Assembly: GCF_012726295.1 (NCBI RefSeq)
Contig: NZ_JABAOB010000001.1
Coordinates: forward strand, 248,001-312,000
Length of the DNA: 64,000 nucleotides
Source of the DNA: Chitinophaga sp. Ak27
GTDB lineage: Bacteria; Bacteroidota; Bacteroidia; Chitinophagales; Chitinophagaceae
Direction of reading: 5' to 3'
Each line of letters begins with the position of its first letter. Position 1 is the stretch's first letter. The translations under genes and the position numbers were made by a program. Below, piece after piece: positions 25,620 to 34,660 of the stretch. The notes under the pieces were generated by a model. It made no database searches. It saw nothing but the letters and a program-made list of their open reading frames with translations, and had not been told where the DNA came from.

Positions 25620-27362
25620 ATGACGCTCCGTAACCTTTATGGAAACCCACCCTGCGTGGCTGATAGTTATCAGCTCATTGTAGACACCCTTACCGATTGG
25701 GGTATCACTTTATACACCGGCGTTACCGGCGGTGGGGTGATTCACCTGTTAAAGCACCTCAAACCTTTTGACGACCTGCCCTCCGCTGATCCCGCCTTTC
25801 TAACGCTGGGTGAATACAGCGCCGGCTTTGTTCCACTGGGTTATTACCTGGCAAGCGGTAAAATTGCCGCCGCTGTGGCTACTACCGGCGCCGCTACCCG
25901 GCTAATCACCTGCGGACTCAGTGACGCCAAGTTGCACGACATACCCGCAGTTTTTATTGTGCCCGTTTCTGGTAGCAGTACCGAAGGCTTCTCTCCTTTG
26001 CAGGATACTTCCATATATGGCAGCAATACTGTAGCGCAGCTACAGGCGGAACTGGGAGAAGCTGTTTTTGTACTGAATGATCCGTTTTCGCTAACAGCTC
26101 AACTAGGACAGGCGAAAGCCATGCTGGACCGATCCAAACCAGTGGTATTGGTATTAGACAACGAAGCTGTGGGAAGTACTTTAATAGAATATACCACAAT
26201 GCCCCTACCCGAAGAAGAAAGACCGGTAGAAGATGACTTCCTGGATACATTCGTGTCTACATTCCGTAAAACAGTGGATGGTAAACGCGTGGTACTGCTG
26301 GTAGGAGAAGAAATGGCACGTTATCAAAATGCGAAACAACTCACCACGCAGCTATGTGAACAATTACAGGCAGCCGCTGTCTGGAGCATCAATGGCGCCA
26401 ACGCAATGAGCCAGCATAACCCCTACGGCTACGGCTATATTTCCTTTGGAGGGAATGACAAGGCCATGTCGTTATTTAATTCGCTTGGCACGCAGGACGT
26501 ACTGGTAGTACTGGGCGCCTGCCCCGATGAGTACACTGTTAATTTCAGCGGTTTTAATGCCGCGCATACTTTCTTTCTGGGGAATATTTTCGAGGCTTAC
26601 GGACTGGTAGAAAATAGTCTGCGCCACGTAGCCACAGGCGGGTATGACCATGTGTACGGACCGCTGGATGTCTTACTAAGCGCATTGATAAGCTCCGGTC
26701 ACCGCTATCCTTTTACCAACAAACCTATGGTAAAGGCGCCGGCAGATCTGAACGACCGGCCATTTGCCACATCGCGCGAAGGATACGTGAATATGGCTAC
26801 GTTATATCAGCGCCTTAATAAATGGTGGCCGGCACATTCGCTGGGGATAGACGATGTTTGCCTGGCTTATAAAGACCGGCAATATGTAACACAAAGACCA
26901 AATGACAATATTGATTTTTACTCCCTCTATCGTGGCTCTGCTATGGGCGGGGCTTTTGGAGCAGCGGTCGGCGCTAAACTATCCGACCCCGATCGCCCGG
27001 TCTTTTTATTCACCGGCGATGGATGTTTTCGCCTGTTCTCTGGCTCTTTGGGAGAAGTGAGCCAGCTAGGCATCGTCATTTTCCTGCTGAACAATGAATC
27101 GTTGTCAATCGTAGAACAAGGACTGGGAAAAGTGCTGCCTGATATCGCCTCACCCCATTATCACGCCCACATAACAGCAATTGATTATTGCGCCGTTGCG
27201 AGAGCCTGCGGCTGGGAGGCGGCAAAATTACAGCCCGATATGAGCAACCTGGGAGAACTACTGCATCGTATTGAAATGGACGGACAACGTTCCCTTCTCA
27301 TTGAAATACCCGTAGATCATCAGCAGGAGCTGGGCCAGAATCCTCGCCTTAAAAATTTATAA
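25620..27362 (+). CDS. Thiamine-diphosphate-dependent enzyme, acetolactate synthase/decarboxylase-like, unknown substrate
   Basis: 580 residues with the three-domain fold of the pyruvate oxidase/decarboxylase group. N-terminal PYR domain about 15-185 with the cofactor-activating Glu65 in TLGEYSAGF; central domain about 205-360; C-terminal PP domain about 420-570 with the ThDP/Mg motif GDGCFRLFSGSLGEVS (466 on) ending in NN at 491-492. These bind ThDP, so catalysis is likely. The N-terminal sequence differs from housekeeping IlvB, with TGVTGGGVIHLLKHL in the usual FGxPG region, so an ordinary branched-chain role is unlikely. The next gene, 10 bp downstream, is a MEKHLA-domain protein. Substrate and product are unknown. 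Confidence 0.85.
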   Translation: MTLRNLYGNPPCVADSYQLIVDTLTDWGITLYTGVTGGGVIHLLKHLKPFDDLPSADPAFLTLGEYSAGFVPLGYYLASGKIAAAVATTGAATRLITCGLSDAKLHDIPAVFIVPVSGSSTEGFSPLQDTSIYGSNTVAQLQAELGEAVFVLNDPFSLTAQLGQAKAMLDRSKPVVLVLDNEAVGSTLIEYTTMPLPEEERPVEDDFLDTFVSTFRKTVDGKRVVLLVGEEMARYQNAKQLTTQLCEQLQAAAVWSINGANAMSQHNPYGYGYISFGGNDKAMSLFNSLGTQDVLVVLGACPDEYTVNFSGFNAAHTFFLGNIFEAYGLVENSLRHVATGGYDHVYGPLDVLLSALISSGHRYPFTNKPMVKAPADLNDRPFATSREGYVNMATLYQRLNKWWPAHSLGIDDVCLAYKDRQYVTQRPNDNIDFYSLYRGSAMGGAFGAAVGAKLSDPDRPVFLFTGDGCFRLFSGSLGEVSQLGIVIFLLNNESLSIVEQGLGKVLPDIASPHYHAHITAIDYCAVARACGWEAAKLQPDMSNLGELLHRIEMDGQRSLLIEIPVDHQQELGQNPRLKNL

Positions 27363-27372
27363 TTACAAACTC

Positions 27373-27846
27373 ATGTCATCAGTTCTTTCCTTAATTACAC
27401 AAATAGACCAGAATTTCCTCGACAGGAACGGCAAGGGACTTCCCGTGCCTGCTGGCATTACGGCACGTGCGCAGTGGCTGCACGAAGAGGCACCCTACAG
27501 CATCCTTGCGCATGGAACAAGCACGGACCCGCATTTCATTTATGCGAATCAATTTGCCCTGTCCTGCTTTAAATACGACGTAGCAGAGCTTCTGCAGCTT
27601 CCTTCCCGGTTGAGCGCAGCACCGCAGGATAGAAGTGAACGGGAGCGGTTGTTACACGATGTCACGCTCAATGGCATCGCTTATCACTACACCGGTCCAC
27701 GCGTTGATAAATACGGGAATACTTTTACGATTTATGATGGCGTGGTATGGCGATTAACACATCCCGACGGATCTCCGCTAGGTCAGGCTGCACTTTTCTG
27801 GCTTCAGGAGAAGGAAAGACCTGCATGGTATACAGGCATCAGATAG
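27373..27846 (+). CDS. MEKHLA-domain (PAS-like) protein
   Basis: 157 residues, almost entirely one MEKHLA domain (about 25-155), a PAS-related fold known from plant HD-ZIP III factors and small bacterial proteins. Recognisable blocks: PYSILAHGTSTDPHFIYANQ, LLQLPSRLSA, the DRSERERLL segment, and GNTFTIYDGVVWRLTHPDG before QAALFWLQ. There is no output domain, signal peptide or membrane helix, so it would be a free cytoplasmic ligand- or redox-sensing module, or an enzyme accessory. Cotranscribed with the ThDP enzyme (10-bp gap), which points to a joint function not known to me. Confidence 0.88.
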   Translation: MSSVLSLITQIDQNFLDRNGKGLPVPAGITARAQWLHEEAPYSILAHGTSTDPHFIYANQFALSCFKYDVAELLQLPSRLSAAPQDRSERERLLHDVTLNGIAYHYTGPRVDKYGNTFTIYDGVVWRLTHPDGSPLGQAALFWLQEKERPAWYTGIR

Positions 27847-27870
27847 GAATATAAAAATAGGACAGTCCGT

Positions 27871-27907
27871 AAGGCCGGGCCACTCGTAGTGGCCGGCCTT
27901 TTCTTAC
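27871..27907 (+). terminator. Strong rho-independent terminator after the MEKHLA gene
   Basis: Near-perfect stem from AAGGCCGG through CCACT, loop CGT, AGTGG to CCGGCCTT (27871-27900), followed by TTCTT on the plus strand. It lies 24 bp past the stop. The opposite strand has only two T residues after the stem, so it would be a weak end for the exopolysaccharide operon whose last stop is at 27937. Confidence 0.85.
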
Positions 27908-27936
27908 ATCCATTTTAAAGGTATTCGCCGAGCGCG

Positions 27937-29322
27937 TCAAAAGGCATTTTCTTCTCCTTTGATCGTATTCCGGACCGTTAAAAATATGATACGCAGATCA
28001 AGGTATACCGACCAGTTTTCCATGTACCAAATGTCATGCTCAATTCTTTTGCGCAGATGCGATTCATCGGTAATTTCTCCGCGTAAACCGCTAACCTGCG
28101 CCCAGCCGGTAATACCTGGTTTCAAAAAATGGCGGATCATATATTGTTGTATCACCCGCGAATACTCTTCGGTATGACGCAGCATATGAGGGCGCGGTCC
28201 TACGATCGACATCTGCCCCATCCACACATTTAAAAACTGCGGCATTTCATCCAGGTTGGTTTTCCTCAGTATCCGGCCTATCCGCGTAAAGCGGCTGTCG
28301 TGGCGCGTTGCCTGTTTGGAATTGGCATCCTTGTTTACGTACATACTCCGCAATTTCAGGCAGGGAAAATTCAGGTTATTACGGCCTGTACGATATTGAA
28401 TAAAAAATACCGGCCCAGCCGATTCCAGCTTGATTAGCAACGCCAGTAAGGGAATCAGCCAGGTCAAAATAAAGAGGATGACCAAACTGCTGAATATAAT
28501 ATCGAATACCCGCTTTCTTATCCGGTTCGCAATATCATCCAATGGCTCCGCACGCAGTGAAATAATCGGGATATTATTGAAGTAATCTACAAATATCTGC
28601 CGGTTGACAAACAATTTAAAGTCTGGTACAAACCGGAAATGAATCAGGTTCAATTCAGCTTCCCTGGCCAACGTATACAGGTAAGGAAACTTTTCCGGCG
28701 ATAAAGTAGAATAGATCTCGCGGATATTATTAGACTGTGCATAGGGCACACAGGCTTCCAGGTTGCCAATTACCGGGTAATACGACAGCTCATGTACATT
28801 GCTGTATTCCTCAAAATACCCTTCAAATTTGAGGTTGCTGTTATCTTCCAGTAATCTGCCCGCCAATTCCTTCGACAGCTCATTATAACCCAGTATCACC
28901 ACTTTTTTTTCCACACCGCTGCGGTGAAGAATATGACTGGTAACGCGATAAAACGCCCAACGCCCCAATAATACCATCAGGATAAACCCTGTACAGTAAA
29001 TAAGGATAAACAAACGGGAATACAGCTGCTTGGAAAGAAACAGGAATAGCAACAACAATAATAAATACAACAGGATACTTTGCACGGTTTTTCGTGCAAT
29101 ACGTTCAAAGGATAGTTGCTGGCTGAGGAAATAAATACCGGTAGTATACAGCGCCGCCATCCAGGAAAGATTCGATACCATGAGGAAAATGTCTACATTA
29201 ATATCCTGCATGCGGTCATACCGCTGTAACCAGGAGCTGCTCAGGAAAAAAAGCACATTCAAACAAATAAAATCCAGTGCTATTAGCTGGATACTGCAAA
29301 TTTTAAGATACCGGTTCAACAT
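27937..29322 (-). CDS. Undecaprenyl-phosphate sugar phosphotransferase (WcaJ/CpsE-type priming transferase)
   Basis: Starts polysaccharide repeat-unit assembly by moving a sugar-1-phosphate, probably glucose, onto undecaprenyl phosphate. About 461 residues. The N-terminal half has four to five membrane helices and a CoA-binding-like region (VVILGYNELSKELAGRLLED). The C-terminal catalytic domain, after a last helix (RKRVFDIIFSSLVILF), has VFFIQYRTGRN, LKLRSMYVN, DEMPQFLNVWMGQMSIVGPR and KPGITGWAQVSGLRG. I chose ATG 29322, as the upstream in-frame codon at 29343 is TTG. It is the last gene of the operon, unusual only in that priming enzymes are often placed early. Confidence 0.93.
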   Translation of the reverse strand: MLNRYLKICSIQLIALDFICLNVLFFLSSSWLQRYDRMQDINVDIFLMVSNLSWMAALYTTGIYFLSQQLSFERIARKTVQSILLYLLLLLLFLFLSKQLYSRLFILIYCTGFILMVLLGRWAFYRVTSHILHRSGVEKKVVILGYNELSKELAGRLLEDNSNLKFEGYFEEYSNVHELSYYPVIGNLEACVPYAQSNNIREIYSTLSPEKFPYLYTLAREAELNLIHFRFVPDFKLFVNRQIFVDYFNNIPIISLRAEPLDDIANRIRKRVFDIIFSSLVILFILTWLIPLLALLIKLESAGPVFFIQYRTGRNNLNFPCLKLRSMYVNKDANSKQATRHDSRFTRIGRILRKTNLDEMPQFLNVWMGQMSIVGPRPHMLRHTEEYSRVIQQYMIRHFLKPGITGWAQVSGLRGEITDESHLRKRIEHDIWYMENWSVYLDLRIIFLTVRNTIKGEENAF

Positions 29323-29351
29323 AAAAAAGAGATGGTTGATCAATAAAAGCG

Positions 29352-30575
29352 CTACGCTATTTGTTCTTCAAAATGCGTCATCACCCCTGAAATAGAAAGA
29401 TAACTGGCCGCATAAGCGCGCGCATTTTCCGCTATATCTGCTGTATTATCCCATACAGCCCTTCCGATACCTGTCTGCAATGCTTCCTGGTTCTCAGCGT
29501 CCACCAATATACCCATGTTATGCCGGCTCACCAGTTCATGTAAACCCGTACCGTTATTGGCCGTAATGAGTGCAATACCACCTACTGCCAATATGGTGGT
29601 GAGCTTGGAGGGCATCACCAGGTCGCTGGCGTGTGACTTTTGAATAACCAGGTGTACATCTGCCATATTCAGGAAACGATTAAACTGTTCGACAGGTTGC
29701 AATGGTAAAAAAGTGGTGTTCTTCAGCTGCAGCTGCGCAGCCATTTGTTCCAATCTTACTTTATAAGGTCCGGAACCACAGATCAGGAAACGGATATCCG
29801 GTTGATGCTGCCAGGCCGCGGCAGCGTGCAACAAGGCTTCCAGTCCCTGCTTTTCACCGATAGCCCCGGAATACAACACAATCTTATCTGTAGCCGAAAA
29901 ACCAAATGCTTCCTTCAATACCGCTTTATCTGTTATCGGGTGAAATTGAGAAACATCCACCCAATTAGGGAAAAGGAAAACTTGTCTGCCGGTTTTATCG
30001 CGTATTTTCCGGATCATGCCATCAGCAATGCTGCTCACATGATCGGCATTCCGCAGGATTAATTGTTCCAGCTTCAGCATCATATTAATAAGACGCCCGG
30101 AACGGATCATCTTCAAATCTCTTGCAGCTTCTATCTGCAGGTCCTGTACATGATACACAAAAGTGGCGCCCCTCATTTTTTTGTAAAGTACGGCCAGCAA
30201 TCCAAGGTGGAATGGCGGCGCTACGGTGATTACCATATCAAACTTCCGGCGCCATACCAGCTGCATGACCTTTATAAATGCCGATGCGGCAAACGAAGCA
30301 TCCTGCAACATCCTTTTTTTACCGGAAGGCACAGCCGGCACATATTGCGGACACCTGTATATAGTAATGTTCCCGGCCACTTCTTTCTTAAACCAGTTTC
30401 TTGCCTTGTCGTAAGGCGCTTGTACCTTCCACTCGGGGTAATATGGGTAGGTGGTGATTACCGTACAGTCGTACCCGTTATCCGCCAGCCAGGTGATCAT
30501 TTCACCATTATATTTACCAATCCCCGTTGGTTCCGGTGAAAAATTGCCGCCTATCAGTAATACTCGTTTACCCAT
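29352..30575 (-). CDS. WcaI-type glycosyltransferase (GT4)
   Basis: GT-B fold glycosyltransferase of 407 residues adding a sugar to the lipid-linked repeat unit. N-terminal VLLIGGNFSPEPTGIGKYNG and VITTYPYYPEWKV are typical of the WcaI/WbuB group of colanic-acid-like loci. The C-terminal donor half has KIVLYSGAIGEKQGLEALLH and the GT4 region MPSKLTTILAVGGIALI. Cytoplasmic or membrane-associated. It is 19 bp after wzi and 29 bp before the priming transferase. In the colanic acid pathway WcaI is a fucosyltransferase; equal specificity here is not proven. Confidence 0.9.
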   Translation of the reverse strand: MGKRVLLIGGNFSPEPTGIGKYNGEMITWLADNGYDCTVITTYPYYPEWKVQAPYDKARNWFKKEVAGNITIYRCPQYVPAVPSGKKRMLQDASFAASAFIKVMQLVWRRKFDMVITVAPPFHLGLLAVLYKKMRGATFVYHVQDLQIEAARDLKMIRSGRLINMMLKLEQLILRNADHVSSIADGMIRKIRDKTGRQVFLFPNWVDVSQFHPITDKAVLKEAFGFSATDKIVLYSGAIGEKQGLEALLHAAAAWQHQPDIRFLICGSGPYKVRLEQMAAQLQLKNTTFLPLQPVEQFNRFLNMADVHLVIQKSHASDLVMPSKLTTILAVGGIALITANNGTGLHELVSRHNMGILVDAENQEALQTGIGRAVWDNTADIAENARAYAASYLSISGVMTHFEEQIA

Positions 30576-30594
30576 ATACGTTATATTTTATATC

Positions 30595-32028
30595 TCATCT
30601 TTTCCATGTCCATAGCATCCCCAGCATAAAGCCGGCATTATTCGTCAGCTGTCCCTGGTCTATTGCCAGCGACGCAGTAAGCATCATCCCTTTTCCCGGC
30701 AGCAGGTAATGCAGCTCTTCCAGCGTATACCATTGCCGCTTCATAGGGGTAAAAAGCGCCGGGTTGGTATAAGTGCCATAATTCTGTGTATAGGTGATCA
30801 GGGTTTTGCCCGTTATTCTTTCGGAGAGATGATAAAGCACCCCGATATGTCCGCCCACTACGCGGTTATTAATGATGTTTCCACCTTTCCCACGTAGCGA
30901 ATCCTTTGGCTGATCCCAGTTCATAGGCTTCATACCGGTGAAATAATGCTGCCCCCTGTTACGGTCTATGAACAGCGGCGTACCAATAATGCGCTCATGA
31001 TAATCCCAGCCAGTGAGGTACACCCCGTTATTATAGTAACTTTCCCTGAGCCGCTGCAGGTAAAAGTCGTTCGACTGTTTGGTATAAATAAACTCCACGG
31101 CTATTTTATTAAGCCAGCCAGCTGTTTTTTTGTTGGTGTAAGTAATGCCAAGCAGCCGGTCAATATTACGGATATCTATGCCCTGCCCTGACTCGAAGGG
31201 TGTTTGATGATACAGGTGCAATGCCAATTGTTCATTTTCCCAGTCAATCCCTCCTTCGATGATTCCCCGGTGATCGCCGGGCCGGTTAGGTTGTATATCG
31301 TTATTACCTACGGTACCGTCATCTTTTGTTTTCACCAGCAATACATCCATAAATCCCTGCCAGCTGCTGGTAATAGGTGGCAAGTCTTTACGGCTGCCTC
31401 CCCATACAGCATAATGCTGTATGCCGCCAAATAACTTAAGTTTCCTTTTTCCTATGCGGAGATAGAAATTCTTTTCATGCAACCAGGCATTCCTGATGAA
31501 CTGATCTTTCCCCATCCAGCCATGACTCAACAATCCCTTGAACTGCAGCCATCCGTTTGTAAATGGGATACTGGTATATTTTGTAACTGCCAACCCAATT
31601 TTTGGAATGGGCAACGCATTGCCGCTGATACCCATAGATCCGCTGCTCAGCATAGGATCTACCTCTCCTATAATCTCCTCATACCGCCCTCCCCTGATCT
31701 CCCAATTTTTATATCCCGCCTTCACATAACCCTGCTCTATAAATGTGCTGCCCAACTGGTTATTATTATACACGTCCAATCCATATCTTATATAAAAATG
31801 CTCCTGCCATACATGCAGGTTGCTAAAGCCGGCATGTACGGATACATCTCCTTTACGGTCACTGATAGTGCCAAAATGGTTAGATAGCAACCATAACGGG
31901 AGATAGTCTTTTGTGGCAACCGTCCCTATGGCCCCGGCATGCACTTCCAGCGAATCTGTCAGCCATTGCTGCGCCCGCAAACAAAAACTCATGCACATAA
32001 GCAGTAAGAAAGCTGTACTTCTCTTCAT
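30595..32028 (-). CDS. Wzi-family capsule assembly outer-membrane protein
   Basis: Outer-membrane beta-barrel lectin that anchors exported polysaccharide to the cell surface. 477 residues, signal peptide MKRSTAFLLLMCMSFCLRAQ. Bacteroidota Wzi features are present: an aromatic-rich N-terminus (LWLLSNHFGTISDR), repeated strand patterns GYVKAGYKNWEIRGGRYEE and RIGKRKLKLFGGIQHYAVWG, and a C-terminal strand ending in LWTWKR. Its start overlaps the acetyltransferase stop as ATGA, so translation is coupled. Its presence suggests the polymer is kept at the surface as a capsule rather than only shed as slime. Confidence 0.9.
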   Translation of the reverse strand: MKRSTAFLLLMCMSFCLRAQQWLTDSLEVHAGAIGTVATKDYLPLWLLSNHFGTISDRKGDVSVHAGFSNLHVWQEHFYIRYGLDVYNNNQLGSTFIEQGYVKAGYKNWEIRGGRYEEIIGEVDPMLSSGSMGISGNALPIPKIGLAVTKYTSIPFTNGWLQFKGLLSHGWMGKDQFIRNAWLHEKNFYLRIGKRKLKLFGGIQHYAVWGGSRKDLPPITSSWQGFMDVLLVKTKDDGTVGNNDIQPNRPGDHRGIIEGGIDWENEQLALHLYHQTPFESGQGIDIRNIDRLLGITYTNKKTAGWLNKIAVEFIYTKQSNDFYLQRLRESYYNNGVYLTGWDYHERIIGTPLFIDRNRGQHYFTGMKPMNWDQPKDSLRGKGGNIINNRVVGGHIGVLYHLSERITGKTLITYTQNYGTYTNPALFTPMKRQWYTLEELHYLLPGKGMMLTASLAIDQGQLTNNAGFMLGMLWTWKR

Positions 32029-32606
32029 ATAGGCGCTGCGTTTAGAAAAGTGACCGTATGTGCTGTCATATCCCGTTTACGCACCGCCATTGCCGGATTG
32101 CCGGAATAGATCAGCCAGGGCTCCAGATTCCTGGCAGCTACTGCATTCACGGTCAGCACGCTATGCGACCCACAGCTAACCCCCGGACATACTACCGCCA
32201 TAGCACCAATCCAGACGCCGTCTTCAATGCGAATCTCTCCCAGGCGATAAGGAAAATCAGTCAGTTTATAATCGTGGTTACCTGTCAGCAACAGGGCACC
32301 CTGGGAAATACACACATGATCGCCCAATGTTACATCTGCCAGGTTATCTATCCATACACCTTCTCCCAACCAACAGTGATCACCGATGGTTAACCGCCAT
32401 GGATACTTGATCCGTACTTTGGTTTTAATAACCAGCCCTTTGCCAATACTGGCGCCAAATAGCCTCAACAGTCCCCGTTTCAGCGCATATGGCCATGGAA
32501 ATGCGCTGTTGAGCACATAGTAATTGCAAAAGTACCAGACCAGCACTTTCCATTTGGGTCCGGCATAATAAGTGCCCGTATTAAATGCCGCGAGATTCGT
32601 TTTCAT
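32025..32606 (-). CDS. wcaF: WcaF-type sugar O-acetyltransferase (hexapeptide repeat)
   Basis: Left-handed beta-helix acetyl-CoA-dependent transferase, 193 residues. The N-terminus (WYFCNYYVLNSAFPWPYALK) is characteristic of the WcaF colanic acid acetyltransferase group. Hexapeptide repeats run from about 70 to 160 (IGDHCWLGEGVWIDN, VTLGDHVCISQGALLLTGNH, VWIGAMAVVCPGVSCG). The His in TGNHDY is the expected catalytic base. It adds acetyl groups to the repeat unit in the cytoplasm. 6 bp after the GT2 gene, 4-bp overlap with wzi. Confidence 0.92.
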   Translation of the reverse strand: MKTNLAAFNTGTYYAGPKWKVLVWYFCNYYVLNSAFPWPYALKRGLLRLFGASIGKGLVIKTKVRIKYPWRLTIGDHCWLGEGVWIDNLADVTLGDHVCISQGALLLTGNHDYKLTDFPYRLGEIRIEDGVWIGAMAVVCPGVSCGSHSVLTVNAVAARNLEPWLIYSGNPAMAVRKRDMTAHTVTFLNAAPI

Positions 32607-32612
32607 ATAATG

Positions 32613-33518
32613 TCAGATATGAATGTTATAATGTTGCTTCAGCAATGCCATGATATCTTCCCTGCTTTCGCCGCCTTTGAGCTGCTGTTCAAACTCCTGT
32701 ACATTAACATCTACGAGCAAACGATACCAGTATCCCTGCATAAAATGGAACAAAAAACCTTTATAACCATCCAGGAAGCCATAGCGCAGTACATAGCGGA
32801 AAAGAAAATACATCGACGCCCGCATGCCCGGCGACAGCGCTGCATATACCTTCTCCTTCAGGAAACGCTTACGTTTAGCCTGCGAGCCCTCCGCTTTTAA
32901 CAAACGGTCGTCTGTTTGCCAAAACCCATAACGGATGTTGAGCAGGTCCACCATTTCCCGGATCGCATAATTATTATGCTTGTTTACCCACCAGTGAATA
33001 GAGTTCAGGTTATCATCTACAATATGTTCGTTAAACCGTATAGTAGTTCCCTCAGACAATACGATATGTTCGTCCATCCAACGCTGTTCTATGCTGCCCA
33101 CTCCATTCCGCCAAATCCTTAACAGCGTGTGGGGATAAAATCCACCATAACGGATCCATTTTCCTTTAAACAGCACTTTCCTGCGGATATAGATCCCCGT
33201 TATATGGTCCGGTATCGTATCCATGCGCCTACCTATTTCCTGCAGCAACCCCGGCTCCAGGTATTCATCCGCATCCATACGCATCACCCATGGCGCTGTA
33301 ATACCAGCATGCTCCAGCGCCCACTGGAACTGATCCGCATAGTTGACCCATTTACGCTGAAAAACCGTTGCCCCATAACTTTCTGCTATAGCCACTGTAT
33401 TATCGGTAGAAAAAGCATCTACTATATAAATGGCGGTGGCCACCTGCCCCACGCTCTGTAAACAACGGGCCAGGTGCAAAGATTCATTATAGGTGAGTAT
33501 CACTACAGCCAATTCCAT
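32613..33518 (-). CDS. Glycosyltransferase family 2
   Basis: 301-residue GT-A enzyme. N-terminal VVILTYNESLHLARCLQSV, the nucleotide-binding DAFSTDNTVAIAESYG, and the metal-binding DxD as MRMDADEYLEP. The middle region FKGKWIRYGGFYPHTLLRIW and downstream EHIV resemble the WaaE/KdtX-like beta-1,4-glucosyltransferase group. A C-terminal amphipathic region (MRASMYFLFRYVLRYGFLDG) may attach to the membrane. Directly abuts the next GT gene with no gap. Sugar specificity cannot be assigned. Confidence 0.9.
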   Translation of the reverse strand: MELAVVILTYNESLHLARCLQSVGQVATAIYIVDAFSTDNTVAIAESYGATVFQRKWVNYADQFQWALEHAGITAPWVMRMDADEYLEPGLLQEIGRRMDTIPDHITGIYIRRKVLFKGKWIRYGGFYPHTLLRIWRNGVGSIEQRWMDEHIVLSEGTTIRFNEHIVDDNLNSIHWWVNKHNNYAIREMVDLLNIRYGFWQTDDRLLKAEGSQAKRKRFLKEKVYAALSPGMRASMYFLFRYVLRYGFLDGYKGFLFHFMQGYWYRLLVDVNVQEFEQQLKGGESREDIMALLKQHYNIHI

Positions 33519-34649
33519 CTAAATACATTTTTCATATAGTTGCACATAAGAGGATGCCAGCCTGGCATCATTAAAATCAGCCCTGATCTGCCCGGGTGCG
33601 TGACGGGTAATATATAACCGCCGTAACTTATCCCGGTAGGCTTCATTTAGCTGGGCAGTAATCGCCTCCACACTATCTATGGGCGTAACCCAACCCAGGT
33701 CATGCTCCCCGACGTATCCCGCCAGTCCCACCTGGTCGCTGATCAACACCGGCGTACCAGCATACAACGCCTCAATCACTACGATCGCAAAATTTTCATT
33801 GCGGGAGGTAAGGGCAAACAGGTCGGTGGCAGCAAGGAACTGAAACTTATCCCCGCTGCCCTTCCAACCTACCCATTCGACGTTGTTATCCATATCCAAC
33901 GAAGTAATTAACGCCTTCAGTTCCAGCATATACTTTTCGTCGCCCGTACCGGCAATCTGTAACCGATACGGGAAAGGCACCGTTGAAAGTGCACGGATCA
34001 ATAGATCCAGCCCTTTCTTAGGATCCACGCGCGATAAAAAACTGATAGTAAATACGCTGTTGTCTATACGGGCATATTGTTCATCCGGCAAATCGACCAG
34101 GTTAAACACCGCTCCTCCCTCCCATTCCTTATTCACCAGTTTACACTCCTTCCACTCCAACTCCGATGAAACATGCAGATAAGTACTGCGCAACAATCGT
34201 TTCCCCACCACGGTATGCAGTAATTGTTTGCTGCGGTTATTCTTGGCGGTAAATACATAATCACAGAACATGCCGTGCGGCGACAGCAACGGTTTCAGCT
34301 TTTTCCATTTACAGATGAAAGAAGCGCCGATCACCAGGAAATTCCACCAGGAGTGAATATGTATTTTATCGAACTGCCGGGCGTTCTTCCAAACCGCCCT
34401 CCACAACGCAGGCGATACATGGGTATGATCTCCTGTAATCCGCTTAAAATAAGTCACCTTTACGCCGTCCATCATCACTGTACTGTTGGCTGCAATATCC
34501 AGCTCTTTTCGTCCGTTGGCGGTAGTAGTATACACCTCCACGGCATGTCCCATCAGCACCAGTTGCTCTGCCAGCCTGGCAATCACCACAATGGGCCCCC
34601 CGTATATATAAGCGGGTTTATAAGAAGGAACAATAAAAAGTATCTTCAT
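33519..34649 (-). CDS. Glycosyltransferase family 4
   Basis: 376-residue GT-B enzyme. N-terminus MKILFIVPSYKPAYIYGGP with VYTTTANGRKELDIA; C-terminal half with FTISFLSRVDPKKGLDLLIR, the E-x7-E region ENFAIVVIEALYAGTPVL and ISDQVGLAGYV. Retaining transferase acting on the lipid-linked repeat unit. 11 bp after the upstream transferase gene. Similar proteins occur in other Bacteroidota exopolysaccharide loci; acceptor and donor are unknown. Confidence 0.9.
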   Translation of the reverse strand: MKILFIVPSYKPAYIYGGPIVVIARLAEQLVLMGHAVEVYTTTANGRKELDIAANSTVMMDGVKVTYFKRITGDHTHVSPALWRAVWKNARQFDKIHIHSWWNFLVIGASFICKWKKLKPLLSPHGMFCDYVFTAKNNRSKQLLHTVVGKRLLRSTYLHVSSELEWKECKLVNKEWEGGAVFNLVDLPDEQYARIDNSVFTISFLSRVDPKKGLDLLIRALSTVPFPYRLQIAGTGDEKYMLELKALITSLDMDNNVEWVGWKGSGDKFQFLAATDLFALTSRNENFAIVVIEALYAGTPVLISDQVGLAGYVGEHDLGWVTPIDSVEAITAQLNEAYRDKLRRLYITRHAPGQIRADFNDARLASSYVQLYEKCI

Positions 34650-34660
34650 AAAAATGAGTA

